Shown: positions 15,197-23,895, numbered from the stretch's first letter. The stretch is DNA of 54,273 bases from an uncultured Muribaculaceae bacterium (GCA_910576935.1 CAJTKG010000016.1:1-54273), one strand, 5' to 3'. The notes: generated by a model not told the origin, from the letters alone. Made by a program: numbers and translations.

Positions 15197-15779
15197 TTTT
15201 GTCGCCATATTCTTCGAGGTAAGCGTCGGCGGCTTCGACGAGTTCGTCATACCATTCGCGACCGAAGCGCCTTACAAGCGGACCTTCGAGGAAACGGTAG
15301 GCGCGGATGCCGTTCTTGCGACCGAGAATCTCGGCGCATTTGCATATTTTCCACCGGTGGAAATTTACGGCGGTGAAGCCGTCATATTGGCGTATGCGCA
15401 CGGGATAGAGATGGCATGACATCGGTTTGATGAAGTCGATGCGTCCTTCACGCCAAGCCTTCTCGAGAGCACACATACACATGCCTCCGGGGCCGTAGGT
15501 GGTGAAGACGCAGTTGCGGCCGTCGACGATCGATGTCACCAGATCGCCCTCGCAGTCGATATAGGCCACGCCGTTTTCTTCGATCTCGCGGCGTGCGGCA
15601 GGCAGCAGGTCGTCGATGACAGCGGGCAATACCTCTTCGAGTTTGCGGCGCTCGTCTTCGGTGACGGGTGCGCCGGCATCGCCGTCGATGCAGCATTCGC
15701 CGAGGCAACTGTCGAGGTCGCAGCAGAAGTAGCGTTCGACAAGGTCGAGAGAGATGAGGGTGTCTTTTATCTGAAGCAT
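15189..15779 (-). CDS. DUF3109 family cysteine-rich protein
   Basis: 196 residues from ATG 15779 (MLQIKDTLISLDLVERYFCC), the usual start and length for the family. ATG 15827 would add 16 residues and lies just after the upstream stop, so it is a fair alternative. Conserved cysteines: FCCDLDSCLGECC, then NCVFTTYGPGGMCMCALE, MSCHLYPVRI and CKCAEILG. This pattern resembles YkgJ-type metal or iron-sulfur cluster-binding proteins. No catalytic role is known. It lies between the T9SS plug gene and the HipA-like kinase in an operon with overlaps or near contacts. Confidence 0.8.
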   Translation of the reverse strand: MLQIKDTLISLDLVERYFCCDLDSCLGECCIDGDAGAPVTEDERRKLEEVLPAVIDDLLPAARREIEENGVAYIDCEGDLVTSIVDGRNCVFTTYGPGGMCMCALEKAWREGRIDFIKPMSCHLYPVRIRQYDGFTAVNFHRWKICKCAEILGRKNGIRAYRFLEGPLVRRFGREWYDELVEAADAYLEEYGDKND

Positions 15780-15830
15780 AACGTCGTTATAGTCTTGTGA
15801 GTCGTTGATTTCGTTGTTGTCACACATGGG

Positions 15831-17096
15831 TTATCGGTCTGAAAGAAATGAGGCGACGCCTATTAGACGGTCGTAACGCTCGCCTTGGCGTCGGGTATAG
15901 ACTTTAACAAGATATTCGTTGACAGTCTGATAGCGGTCGCCTTCGATTACAGAAGTGAAGCCTCTTGATTTTTTCGGCGGCACGGCGAGATACTGATAGT
16001 TGTATGAGCCTTGTTTTAGCAGCAACGCGCGCTCATATCGCCCTGTGGCGCTGTTGTAGACCATCTGCGACGATGGGTCGAAGCGCCGGCAGACAAAGTC
16101 GCCGTCGAGGAAAATCATCAGACCGGGAGTCTCGGGATAGTCGAGGGTGAAATGTACCACGGCATAGTCGGCTTCGGTGTCGCTCTCGGTAGAATTATAT
16201 TCGCGCACGACGAATCGTCCCCGCTGGGTGCTGTCGAAGAGATATTGTTCGGTGTTGCGCGGGGTGTCGGTCTCGATGGTGAAATGATAGTAGGGATCAA
16301 GCCAGTCTATGTCGGCCACGTGCATGCCGGGATAGTTGACCGAAGTGGTCTCGAAGCGGCGGTATTCGTTGCCGGCGTCGAAGATAAGACCCGGTTGGTG
16401 CTCGTAAATAAGCGTGCGGCCGCTGACGCGCAGGGGGTGGGTAAGGGCTACCTCGTTGTCGAGACGTCCGTTTTGCTGTATCATGACCTTGACGTCGTTG
16501 AAAAGGTCTCTGACGTCAGAGCGTTCGACATCGACGGCGAGCGAGAGTTGCTGGCTGCTTTCATTGTAGTCGCGGTCGGTGCGCGAGGTGATCTCGGCGC
16601 CGATGACGGCCGACTGTTCGCTGACCATGAAGCGGCATTGGGCCACGATGGTGTCGGGGTCGTCCTGACGGTAGATCTGTAGCAGATAGTTGCCCGAGAC
16701 AAGAGGCGTCATGTCGGGGTTGGGTATCGTCAGGCGGTAGTTGACGTAACGGACTGTTGTGGCGCTCGAATAGTCGAAGTCTTCTATCAGTCCTTCGTTG
16801 AAGCCGTCGATGATCTCAGAGTCTACGAGTCCCGACGGCTGCCATGAAGCATTGCAGTGTATGAGACGGTATCTGAAGTATTCGCGGTCGTCGGCGAGAT
16901 GGTCGAAACTTACGGTGATGCTGCCCGGCGCGTTGAGAAACAGAACCGGCGGGGCAAATATATCGCCGTTGGCGATGACCTGAAGGGTGTGGATACGGTC
17001 GTCAAACGTGCCCGTCATCGTGTCGGTGAATCCTGCGGCGCCGACGACAGATGCGGTAAGCCAGAGCAATGGCAATATGAGTGCACGTTTTACCAT
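15831..17096 (-). CDS. Type IX secretion system plug protein (DUF5103)
   Basis: 421 residues with a signal peptide (MVKRALILPLLWLTASVVGA). The sequence is the DUF5103 type: VSFDHLADDREYFRYRLIHC, WQPSGLVDSEIIDGFNEGLI, then a central region with DVKVMIQQNGRLDNEV, and a C-terminal domain ending GERYDRLIGVASF. In Flavobacterium the Plug protein seals the SprA translocon pore. That role is transferred here by family. The gene starts within the last 7 bases of ung and is followed after 3 bases by ATG 15827 of the DUF3109 frame. It implies that the organism has a T9SS, which fits the C-terminal tails at 12421 and 38518. Confidence 0.82.
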   Translation of the reverse strand: MVKRALILPLLWLTASVVGAAGFTDTMTGTFDDRIHTLQVIANGDIFAPPVLFLNAPGSITVSFDHLADDREYFRYRLIHCNASWQPSGLVDSEIIDGFNEGLIEDFDYSSATTVRYVNYRLTIPNPDMTPLVSGNYLLQIYRQDDPDTIVAQCRFMVSEQSAVIGAEITSRTDRDYNESSQQLSLAVDVERSDVRDLFNDVKVMIQQNGRLDNEVALTHPLRVSGRTLIYEHQPGLIFDAGNEYRRFETTSVNYPGMHVADIDWLDPYYHFTIETDTPRNTEQYLFDSTQRGRFVVREYNSTESDTEADYAVVHFTLDYPETPGLMIFLDGDFVCRRFDPSSQMVYNSATGRYERALLLKQGSYNYQYLAVPPKKSRGFTSVIEGDRYQTVNEYLVKVYTRRQGERYDRLIGVASFLSDR

Positions 17097-17752
17097 TCGA
17101 TCGGAGTTTTGCCGTGGTCAGCGAGATAGTCGTTGGCCAGAGAGAAGTGATGGTTGCCGAAGAACCCCCTGTAAGCCGACAATGGCGACGGGTGGGGCGA
17201 TGTCAGCACCAGATGGCGTCTGCGGTCAATGAAATCACCTTTGCGAATGGCGAAACTGCCCCAGAGCATGAAGACGATGTTGTCGCGTTTTTCGGCAAGC
17301 GCGCGTATGGCTGCATCGGTGAGCAATTCCCAGCCTTTGCCCTGATGTGAATTGGCCAGGTGGGCGTCGACGGTTAGGGTCGAGTTGAGCAACAGCACTC
17401 CCTGACGCGCCCATCTCTCGAGGTTGCCGTCGGGCGGCATCGGTTTGCCAAGGTCGCTCTCAATCTCTTTGAAGATATTTATCAGAGAGGGCGGCATAGC
17501 CACGCCGGGAGATACGGAGAAGCACAGACCGTTGGCCTGGCCGGGTCCGTGGTAGGGGTCTTGTCCGAGGATGACGACCTTTACTTTGTCGAACGGGCAG
17601 GCATCGAAAGCTGCGAATATCTTCGATGCCGGCGGATAGACGGTTGTCGTGCGGTAGCGTTGGCGCACAAAGTCTGTCAGGGTCTCGAAATATGGCATGT
17701 CCCATTGGTCGGCGAGAGCGTCGCGCCAGGTAGGGTCTATTCTGACGTTCAT
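17090..17752 (-). CDS. ung: Uracil-DNA glycosylase, family 1
   Basis: Removes uracil from DNA to start base-excision repair. The 220 residues contain the water-activating motif GQDPYHGPGQANGLCFSV (Asp65), NSTLTVDAHLANSHQGKGWE, the uracil-contacting part MLWGSFA, and the Leu-intercalation loop TSPHPSPLSAYRGFFG with the catalytic His. Length is normal. It is the first gene of the operon continuing to DUF3037, with its own promoter element at 17779-17786. Its stop overlaps the start of the T9SS plug gene. Confidence 0.96.
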   Translation of the reverse strand: MNVRIDPTWRDALADQWDMPYFETLTDFVRQRYRTTTVYPPASKIFAAFDACPFDKVKVVILGQDPYHGPGQANGLCFSVSPGVAMPPSLINIFKEIESDLGKPMPPDGNLERWARQGVLLLNSTLTVDAHLANSHQGKGWELLTDAAIRALAEKRDNIVFMLWGSFAIRKGDFIDRRRHLVLTSPHPSPLSAYRGFFGNHHFSLANDYLADHGKTPIEW

Positions 17753-17774
17753 TTTGAGGCTTTTGATTTTTCTT

Positions 17775-17806
17775 TTTGCAAATCTACGAAAAAAAGCATA
17801 AATTTG
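17775..17806 (+). promoter_or_regulatory. Promoter of tRNA-Arg
   Basis: TTTG (17775-17778), a 20-base spacer, then TAAATTTG (17799-17806) is a textbook match to the Bacteroidetes promoter. It lies 35 bases ahead of the tRNA. The exported-protein gene after the tRNA shows no promoter of its own and may be read from here. Confidence 0.75.
17779..17786 (-). promoter_or_regulatory. -7 element of the ung operon
   Basis: The minus strand reads TAGATTTG, 26 bases before the ung ATG. It is divergent from, and interleaved with, the tRNA promoter on the plus strand. No clear -33 TTTG. Confidence 0.5.
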
Positions 17807-17841
17807 CAGACGATTGACAGTTTAAAGGCTGTTAAAACGAT

Positions 17842-17913
17842 GCACCCATAGTTCAATGGATAGAATTACGGATTCCGGTTCCGTCGATTGGGGTTCGACT
17901 CCCCATGGGTGTA
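17842..17913 (+). tRNA. tRNA-Arg (anticodon CCG)
   Basis: 72 bases fold as a cloverleaf: acceptor GCACCCA / TGGGTGT with discriminator A, D stem starting GTTC, anticodon stem ACGGA / TCCGT around loop TTCCGGT (anticodon CCG at 17875-17877), and T arm with TTCGACT. It reads CGG arginine codons. The 3' CCA is not encoded. The first acceptor pair is G-U. Confidence 0.95.
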
Positions 17914-17965
17914 CAATGATAAATATAAGCCAAAAGGCTATATCTGCAATCAAAAGCATATTTCC

Positions 17966-18811
17966 ATGAAAAAATTCGTCACTGTTGTAATTGTCATGCT
18001 TGTTTCGTGTGTTTCGTATATCGAAGCGCGCTTCTCTGACTATCGCGGTGTATGGGCGTCAGATGATGCCGAGGCTGTGATAACTGATTCGGTATGTATA
18101 TTTTGGACAAAAACAGATTCTACAATGCAGGCCACGCTTGAGGTGCCGTCGGAGGGTATTCTCCATAAGACGATTTTTGCCAAAGGCGGCAAGGTGTCTT
18201 TTCCCGAGAATGTCAGGCCTCTTGATATTGTGTTGTCGAAAAACAGACTTGTTGTTGACGGCCGGACTCTTGTAAAGGTAGAAGATATAGAGACTGTTGC
18301 GCCATACGAGATGAAAGAGTGCAAATCGAAGTATGATGTCGGCGATTGTCTGCAGCAATGGCGTCTTGGCGTCGATTACGGCACAGACGGAAATGTTGTA
18401 TACTGCGAGGTCAACACAAACCGTCATATGATGGTCTATATGGTAAATCAGGCCATGGTCTACATTAGGGCGGCGGCGACGCGCAATAACAGCAACGGAA
18501 CGCTTTTCTTCCAGAATATCAGGATGATGAAGAACAGTAATACCGGCGAATACACCATGGCTGTCGAACCGCACAATCTTGCGGCTGCACGTAACGACCT
18601 CGAAATCGACAACTCGCAGTTTCAGCCTGACAAATGTACGTTTACGCCCGATGGCGGCATCTATTGGTCGCTTATTTCATTTGAGCCTGACCGGATACTC
18701 ATCAACGGTTGCGGCGAGACTTACCATGTTGACCGTCCACTTGGCTCCGACGACCGCTGTGAATGGATTAAATTCGTGCCCTACGGCAATGAACGATTGA
18801 CGATAAGATAA
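17966..18811 (+). CDS. Exported protein of unknown function
   Basis: 281 residues from ATG 17966; the in-frame ATG at 17888 lies inside the tRNA and is rejected. A signal peptide is present (MKKFVTVVIVMLVSCVSYIEA). The mature part starts FSDYRGVWASDDAEAVITD and has several Cys (CKSKYDVGDCLQQW, CEVNTNRHMM, CTFTPDGGIYW, NGCGETYHVD). No family is recognised. Codon use is richer in G and T than the genes of the first 11 kb. It follows tRNA-Arg by 52 bases with no promoter visible between. A short AT hairpin follows the stop, before the convergent radA unit. Confidence 0.7.
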   Translation: MKKFVTVVIVMLVSCVSYIEARFSDYRGVWASDDAEAVITDSVCIFWTKTDSTMQATLEVPSEGILHKTIFAKGGKVSFPENVRPLDIVLSKNRLVVDGRTLVKVEDIETVAPYEMKECKSKYDVGDCLQQWRLGVDYGTDGNVVYCEVNTNRHMMVYMVNQAMVYIRAAATRNNSNGTLFFQNIRMMKNSNTGEYTMAVEPHNLAAARNDLEIDNSQFQPDKCTFTPDGGIYWSLISFEPDRILINGCGETYHVDRPLGSDDRCEWIKFVPYGNERLTIR

Positions 18812-18825
18812 GATGTTTATCTTTT
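18805..18825. terminator. Weak AT hairpin between convergent units
   Basis: AAGATAA (18805-18811) pairs with TTATCTT (18817-18823) around a 5-base loop, then TT. It overlaps the stop of the exported-protein gene. Weak but placed where convergent transcripts would end. Confidence 0.3.
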
Positions 18826-18938
18826 GCGGTAGTCGATGTCGCCGATGATATCTTCGGGGGTGCTGTCGACAGGCATTTCTTTAGTGAGTATGAAATGCCA
18901 GACGTGACTGCCATCCGAGTCTGTCGTGACGATTATGG
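18815..18938 (-). pseudogene. Possible gene remnant downstream of radA
   Basis: On the minus strand just after the radA stop, in another frame, about 40 codons read AIIVTTDSDGSHVWHFILTK then EMPVDSTPEDIIGDIDYRKR and stop. Composition and codon use look protein-like, but no ATG is found near the beginning (the only Met is 17 residues before the end). It could be the tail of a degraded gene or a small protein with an unusual start. No function is proposed. Confidence 0.3.
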
Positions 18939-18940
18939 CG

Positions 18941-20308
18941 CTAACCGAACATGGCCCGGAAAGCTTCTTCGACTTTGGCGACTTCGCGGATGTTGATTTT
19001 GAAGCGTGATGTGTCGACGCCTTTGAGGTTGTTGCGGGGAACGATGATGTCGGTCATGCCGAGTTTTTCGGCTTCGACGATGCGCTGTTCGAGGCGTGTG
19101 ACGGGCCGTATCTCGCCCGAGAGACCTACTTCGCCGGTCATGCAGAAGCCTTTGGGTACGGCCATGTCGACGTTGCTTGACAATATGGCGGCGATGATGC
19201 CGAGGTCGAGCGCCGGATCGCTGACTTTCAGTCCGCCGGCGATGTTGAGGAAGACGTCTTTTTGGGCGAGTTTGAAGCCGACACGTTTCTCGAGGACGGC
19301 GAGGAGCATGTTCATGCGTTTTGCGTCAAAGCCTGTGACCGAGCGCTGCGGTGTGCCGTAGGCGGCAGTGCTGACAAGAGCCTGCACTTCGATGAGGAAG
19401 GGCCGGGCGCCGTCGACGGTGACGCCGATGGCAACGCCTGAGAGCTGTTCGTCGGGGTGTGACAGAAGCATCTCTGACGGATTGGCGACTTCCCGCAGAC
19501 CGCGGCGGCACATCTCGTAGATGCCTAATTCAGAAGTGCTGCCGAAGCGGTTTTTGATGGCGCGCAGCAGGCGGTACATATATTGTCGGTCGCCTTCAAA
19601 CTGTAGCACGGCGTCGACGATGTGTTCGAGCACTTTGGGCCCGGCGAGAGTGCCTTCTTTGTTGATATGGCCGATGAGAATGACCGGCACGTTTGACTCT
19701 TTGGCATATTTGAGCAACCTTGCGGCACACTCTCTGACCTGGCTGACGCTGCCGGCGGCCGATTCGAGGTCGTCGGAGGCGATTGTCTGTATCGAGTCTA
19801 TGACGATGATGCCGGGGTTGAGGTCGTCGATATGGCTGAAGATGGTCTCGAGCGATGTCTCGCAGACGATGAAGCAGTTGTCGCTGCCGCGGCCTATGCG
19901 ATCGGCGCGCAGCTTGAGCTGGGTGGCGCTCTCTTCGCCCGAGACGTATAGTATGGTCTTGGATTTTATCGACAGCAGGTTCTGAAGAACGAGAGTCGAT
20001 TTGCCGATGCCGGGTTCGCCGCCTATGAGGACGATCGAGCCGGGCACGAGGCCTCCGCCGAGGACGCGGTTTAGCTCTTCGCTGGGGAGATGTATACGCG
20101 GGTCGTCACCGGCGACGATGCTGTTGACGGTCTGTGCGACGCTGCGCCCGGCTTTTGAAGGTGACATGGTTTTCGAGGGTCCGGCGGCGACTTTTTCTTC
20201 GACCATGGTGTTCCACTCGCCGCAAGAAGGGCATCGCCCGACCCATTTTGGAGAATCTGCGCCGCATGACGAACAGAACCACAGTGATTTATATTTTGTT
20301 TTTGCCAT
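18941..20308 (-). CDS. radA: DNA repair protein RadA (Sms)
   Basis: A RecA-like ATPase that helps process recombination intermediates by branch migration. 455 residues: a zinc finger (Cys12, Cys15, Cys26, Cys29: CSSCGADSPKWVGRCPSCGEW), Walker A GGEPGIGKST (about 96-105), a Walker B segment ending IIVIDSIQT, the RadA-specific KNRFGST motif (LLRAIKNRFGSTSELG) and a C-terminal Lon-protease-like domain. Length and order are standard. It is the last gene of a four-gene minus-strand unit (acyl-CoA synthetase, bioB, trmH-like, radA), 15 bases after the methyltransferase gene. Confidence 0.96.
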   Translation of the reverse strand: MAKTKYKSLWFCSSCGADSPKWVGRCPSCGEWNTMVEEKVAAGPSKTMSPSKAGRSVAQTVNSIVAGDDPRIHLPSEELNRVLGGGLVPGSIVLIGGEPGIGKSTLVLQNLLSIKSKTILYVSGEESATQLKLRADRIGRGSDNCFIVCETSLETIFSHIDDLNPGIIVIDSIQTIASDDLESAAGSVSQVRECAARLLKYAKESNVPVILIGHINKEGTLAGPKVLEHIVDAVLQFEGDRQYMYRLLRAIKNRFGSTSELGIYEMCRRGLREVANPSEMLLSHPDEQLSGVAIGVTVDGARPFLIEVQALVSTAAYGTPQRSVTGFDAKRMNMLLAVLEKRVGFKLAQKDVFLNIAGGLKVSDPALDLGIIAAILSSNVDMAVPKGFCMTGEVGLSGEIRPVTRLEQRIVEAEKLGMTDIIVPRNNLKGVDTSRFKINIREVAKVEEAFRAMFG

Positions 20309-20323
20309 AAAGTAAGGGACTGC

Positions 20324-21103
20324 TTAATTTCTTGATTTCATCTGCCGGCTACGGAACTCAGACAGGGTGATGGCCGTTGCCGTTGCCACGTTGAGAGATT
20401 CTGAAGTCGGTCGTCCGGGCGGGAATGATGGTATCAGCAGGCGTCGGTCGACCATCGAGGCGATGGCGTCGCTGATGCCGCGGCCTTCGTTGCCCATGAC
20501 TATGATGCCGGTGGCGCTTAATGCGCTGTCGTAAATGTTGTCGCCGTCGAGAAATGTGCCGTAGACGGCCTTGGGGGCTATAGCCGATATCATTGCGGCG
20601 AGGTCGCCATAGTGCACACTGACGCGGGCGATGGCGCCCATGGTGGCCTGGACGGTCTTTGGATTCCACATGTCGGCGCTGTCGTCAGAGGCGATTACCG
20701 TTGTGATGCCAAACCAGTCGCATGCGCGTATGATGGTGCCGAGGTTGCCGGGGTCCTGGACGCGGTCGAGCGCCACGACGAGTTGATGGGCGGCGGCATC
20801 GGAGTCGAGCGTGGCGTCGGGTATTCGGTAGACGGCGATGACCTCGGGCGGAGTCTTGAGCGAGGAGATGTGGCCGAGGTCGGCGCGCGACATTTTTATC
20901 AGCCGGTCATGGCCGACGGTGTCGACGACTGATGCGTTGGCTTCGATCCATGATGAGGTCGCCAGGAGCGTGTTGCAACGGAAGGCTGATACGGTGTCGG
21001 CGACACATTTGGTGCCTTCGGCCACGAAGAGACCGTATTCGCGTCGGTATTTGGCTTCGGCGAGCGATTTTATCTTTTTTCGCAGAGCGTTTGTCAGTTC
21101 CAT
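20324..21103 (-). CDS. TrmH/SpoU family RNA 2'-O-methyltransferase
   Basis: 259 residues. The N-terminal substrate-binding part resembles the L30e-like domain (REYGLFVAEGTKCVADTV). The SPOUT domain has motif 1 ALDRVQDPGNLGTIIRACDW, motif 2 IVMGNEGRGIS and motif 3 IPSFPPGRPTSESLNVATAT, which form the S-adenosylmethionine knot. It methylates a ribose in rRNA or tRNA; the target cannot be read from sequence, so neither rlmB nor trmH is assigned. It starts 8 bases after the bioB stop. Confidence 0.9.
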   Translation of the reverse strand: MELTNALRKKIKSLAEAKYRREYGLFVAEGTKCVADTVSAFRCNTLLATSSWIEANASVVDTVGHDRLIKMSRADLGHISSLKTPPEVIAVYRIPDATLDSDAAAHQLVVALDRVQDPGNLGTIIRACDWFGITTVIASDDSADMWNPKTVQATMGAIARVSVHYGDLAAMISAIAPKAVYGTFLDGDNIYDSALSATGIIVMGNEGRGISDAIASMVDRRLLIPSFPPGRPTSESLNVATATAITLSEFRSRQMKSRN

Positions 21104-21111
21104 GGGTGTTG

Positions 21112-22068
21112 TCAGAATTTATAGCCGGCGTCTTCGGCGAGAGCGCGGTCTTCGTCTGTCGTAGAGCCGATTGTTGTCAGCAGGTCGCCGACGATGGCGC
21201 CGTTGATGCCTATGCGCATGGCTTCGAGTTGTGTCTCACGGCTGAGGCGGGCACGACCGCCGGCAAAGCGCAGATGAGTCTTCGGGTGAATGAAGCGGAA
21301 GAGGGCGATGGTGTCGAGAATCTCGTCATCGGAGATTGGCGCCATGCCTTCGAGTGGCGTGCCGGGGATGGGGATTAGAATGTTGAGGGGTATTGATACC
21401 GGTCGTGCGCGGCGCAGTGTCAGGGCGAATTCGACGCGTTGGCGGCGGCTTTCACCCATGCCTATGATGCCGCCCGAGCAGACGTCGAGTCCTTCGGCCC
21501 GGGCGGCTTCTATTGTTGCGAGCTTGTCTTCAATCGTGTGGGTGGTGCATAGGGTCGAGAAGTGAGACGGCGCGGTCTCGAGGTTGCAGTGATAGCGTTT
21601 GATGCCGGCCTGTTTGAGGCGGTGCATGGCTTTGCGGTCGATGAGGCCGAGCGATGCGCAGGTGAGTATGCGTCCGTCGGCGACGATGTCGGCTATCATA
21701 GCGCAGATGTCGTCGAGGTTCTTGCCCGTCATGGCCCGGCCGCTTGTGACGATAGAGAAACGTTTGACGCCGCGGTCGATGTTGTGGCGGGCTACGGCCA
21801 TGCATTCATCGGGGCTTATCAGGCTGTATGTATCGCAGTTTGTATTGTAATGAGCCGATTGGGCGCACCATTTGCAGTTTTCAGAGCAACGGCCCGAGCG
21901 GGCGTTGACTATAGAGCACGAGTCGAAGTCGCGGCTTGAGAAGGCGGCGGTTATGTCGGCTGCGGCGTCGCGGAGAGTCTTGCTGTCGCCGCATTCGGCG
22001 AGGGCATATGCTTCGTCGTCGGAAATAAGACCGCCGGCAAGCACTTTATCCTTTAATTTTTCGATCAT
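21112..22068 (-). CDS. bioB: Biotin synthase
   Basis: Radical SAM enzyme that inserts sulfur into dethiobiotin. 318 residues with the CxxxCxxC cluster motif RCSENCKWCAQSAHY (Cys61, Cys65, Cys68), the YHCNLETAP segment (auxiliary cluster Cys), CSGGIIGMGES and the cluster-ligating Arg region RFAGGRARL. The length is typical. No other biotin genes (bioA, bioD, bioF) and no BirA operator are seen nearby, so the pathway is split. It sits 25 bases after the acyl-CoA synthetase gene. Confidence 0.95.
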   Translation of the reverse strand: MIEKLKDKVLAGGLISDDEAYALAECGDSKTLRDAAADITAAFSSRDFDSCSIVNARSGRCSENCKWCAQSAHYNTNCDTYSLISPDECMAVARHNIDRGVKRFSIVTSGRAMTGKNLDDICAMIADIVADGRILTCASLGLIDRKAMHRLKQAGIKRYHCNLETAPSHFSTLCTTHTIEDKLATIEAARAEGLDVCSGGIIGMGESRRQRVEFALTLRRARPVSIPLNILIPIPGTPLEGMAPISDDEILDTIALFRFIHPKTHLRFAGGRARLSRETQLEAMRIGINGAIVGDLLTTIGSTTDEDRALAEDAGYKF

Positions 22069-22093
22069 AGCTGATTACTTTTTAGCAAATCGG

Positions 22094-23749
22094 TTAATGC
22101 TGGTAGAGATAGCGTTTTATAGAGCGTTTGGGTGTCTTCTCGAATTCCTCGTGGAATATGCGGAAGCGGGCTATGCGGCTGTATGCAGGCAGTTCGTTGT
22201 TGAGTTGATTGATGTTCTGTTGCATTATGTCGTTGATTTCGGCATCGCTCATGCCCTGTTTGCGTGCGTTCTCGAAGTCGGGGTAGATGAGGGCGACAAT
22301 CTTGTGGTCTTCGTCGACGGCGAGTGATTCGCTGACGTATGGCATGTTGTTGAGTTTCTGTTCGATTTCCTCGGGGTAGATGTTCTGTCCCGAGGGACCG
22401 AGAATCATGTTTTTGTCGCGGCCCCGTATATATATGAAACCGTCGGCGTCGACGTTGCATATATCGCCGGTGTTGAACCATTTGCCGTCGAATGACGACT
22501 GAGTGGCCTCGTTGTTTTTGTAGTATCCTTTGGTGACGTTGTCGCCTTTGACCCACAATACTCCCGGAGTTGCTGCCGGATCGTCAGACATGACTTTGAT
22601 TTCCATGCGGTCGACGACTTTGCCGCATGATCCGGGGCGCTGGATGTCCCACGGCGCGTAGGCGATCAGAGGACCGCACTCGGTCATGCCGTAACCGACG
22701 GTAAATGGGAATTTTATCTTGCGGAGGAATGTCTCGACGTCTTTCGACACACCGGCGCCGCCGATAATCATCTGTTGCAGATTGCCGCCGAAGATTTCAT
22801 AGAGGCGGTCTTTTACTTTGCCGAGAAGATGGTCGTCGATAAACGGTACGTGAAGCAGTACTTTCATCATCGGTTTATCGAGCAAGGGGAACACTTTGTT
22901 CTTGATGATTTTCTCGATTATCAGGGGCACGGTGACAATCATCTTGGGTTTTACGCGTGCAAAGGCATCCATGATGATCTTGGGCGATGGTGTGCGTGTC
23001 AGGAAATATACGTGACATCCTTTTACAAATGGGTGCAGCATCTCGACCATAAGACCGTACATATGTGCGAGCGGAAGCATGCACACCACGCCGTCACCGG
23101 GTTTGAGGAATGTAAGTCCGTCGATACAGAACTGTATGTTTGACCATAGATTGCGGTAAGTCAGCATCACTCCCTTGGAGAATCCTGTCGAGCCGGATGT
23201 GTAATTGATGAGGGCAAGACTGTCGGGAGATGGTGTCTCGTATCTGACATCGGCTGCAGTGAAACGCTCGGGATAGTGTTCGCCGAAAAGACGGTTGAGA
23301 TTGTAGCGCACTTCGGCAAGTTTCTTTTCACGGGACATCAGTAGCGAATAGTCGTTTAGCAGAAGTGCGCCGTAGATGCCCTGCATGGCGTCGGGGTCGA
23401 GGTTTTCCCATGTCGAGGCGTCGGTAAACAGCAATTTGGCTTCGCTGTGGCTGACGAGGTGGTGTATATTGTCGGCTTTGAAATCGTGGAGGATGGGTAC
23501 GGCCACCGCGCCGTATGTCAGTGCGGCGATGGCGGCGACGGCCCATTGGGCGGAGTTTTTGCCGCATAACGCAATCTTGTCGCCAGGTCTGATGCCCGAG
23601 CCTTCGAAAAGCAGATGTAGTTTCGCGACCTTGCGCGCGACAGCTTTATATTGAATAGACATGCCGTCGAAGTCGGTCAGTGCCAGTTCTTCCCAATTGT
23701 TTTTTATTGATTCCGCGATATATGATATCAGATTGTCTTGATTAGTCAT
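22094..23749 (-). CDS. AMP-binding long-chain acyl-CoA synthetase-like enzyme
   Basis: 551-residue member of the ANL superfamily, activating a fatty or other acid to an acyl-AMP and then a thioester. Motifs: ATP loop INYTSGSTGFSKGVMLTYRN, A5 GYGMTECGPLIAY, A7 WFNTGDICNVDADGFIYIRG and A10-like GPSGQNIYPEEIEQ, where the usual catalytic Lys of the hinge-side motif should follow; near the C-terminus KTPKRSIKRYLY supplies candidate Lys residues. The substrate is not determinable. It leads the operon with bioB, trmH-like and radA. The promoter lies at 23861-23895, and an 8-bp hairpin (23818-23843) lies in the leader. Confidence 0.87.
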   Translation of the reverse strand: MTNQDNLISYIAESIKNNWEELALTDFDGMSIQYKAVARKVAKLHLLFEGSGIRPGDKIALCGKNSAQWAVAAIAALTYGAVAVPILHDFKADNIHHLVSHSEAKLLFTDASTWENLDPDAMQGIYGALLLNDYSLLMSREKKLAEVRYNLNRLFGEHYPERFTAADVRYETPSPDSLALINYTSGSTGFSKGVMLTYRNLWSNIQFCIDGLTFLKPGDGVVCMLPLAHMYGLMVEMLHPFVKGCHVYFLTRTPSPKIIMDAFARVKPKMIVTVPLIIEKIIKNKVFPLLDKPMMKVLLHVPFIDDHLLGKVKDRLYEIFGGNLQQMIIGGAGVSKDVETFLRKIKFPFTVGYGMTECGPLIAYAPWDIQRPGSCGKVVDRMEIKVMSDDPAATPGVLWVKGDNVTKGYYKNNEATQSSFDGKWFNTGDICNVDADGFIYIRGRDKNMILGPSGQNIYPEEIEQKLNNMPYVSESLAVDEDHKIVALIYPDFENARKQGMSDAEINDIMQQNINQLNNELPAYSRIARFRIFHEEFEKTPKRSIKRYLYQH

Positions 23750-23817
23750 TGGCGTTGATGATTAAGTGATATTAATACTCTCTCGCATAAATCGTTGATA
23801 TGTCATTATAACCCGAA

Positions 23818-23843
23818 GGTATTTTATTTTGTTTAAAAATACC
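23818..23843 (-). other. Leader hairpin upstream of the acyl-CoA synthetase
   Basis: GGTATTTT (23818-23825) pairs with AAAATACC (23836-23843). It lies between the promoter element at 23861 and the start codon, in the transcribed leader. Function unknown; it could also end transcription from upstream. Confidence 0.35.
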
Positions 23844-23860
23844 GCGGATGTAATAACATA

Positions 23861-23895
23861 CAAAGCTAATAAAATAATCGTTAGCAACAGTCAAA
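23861..23895 (-). promoter_or_regulatory. Promoter of the acyl-CoA synthetase-bioB-trmH-radA unit
   Basis: On the minus strand TTTG (23895-23892), a 23-base spacer and TAGCTTTG (23868-23861). The spacer is slightly long. The leader to ATG 23749 would be about 105 bases. Confidence 0.5.
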
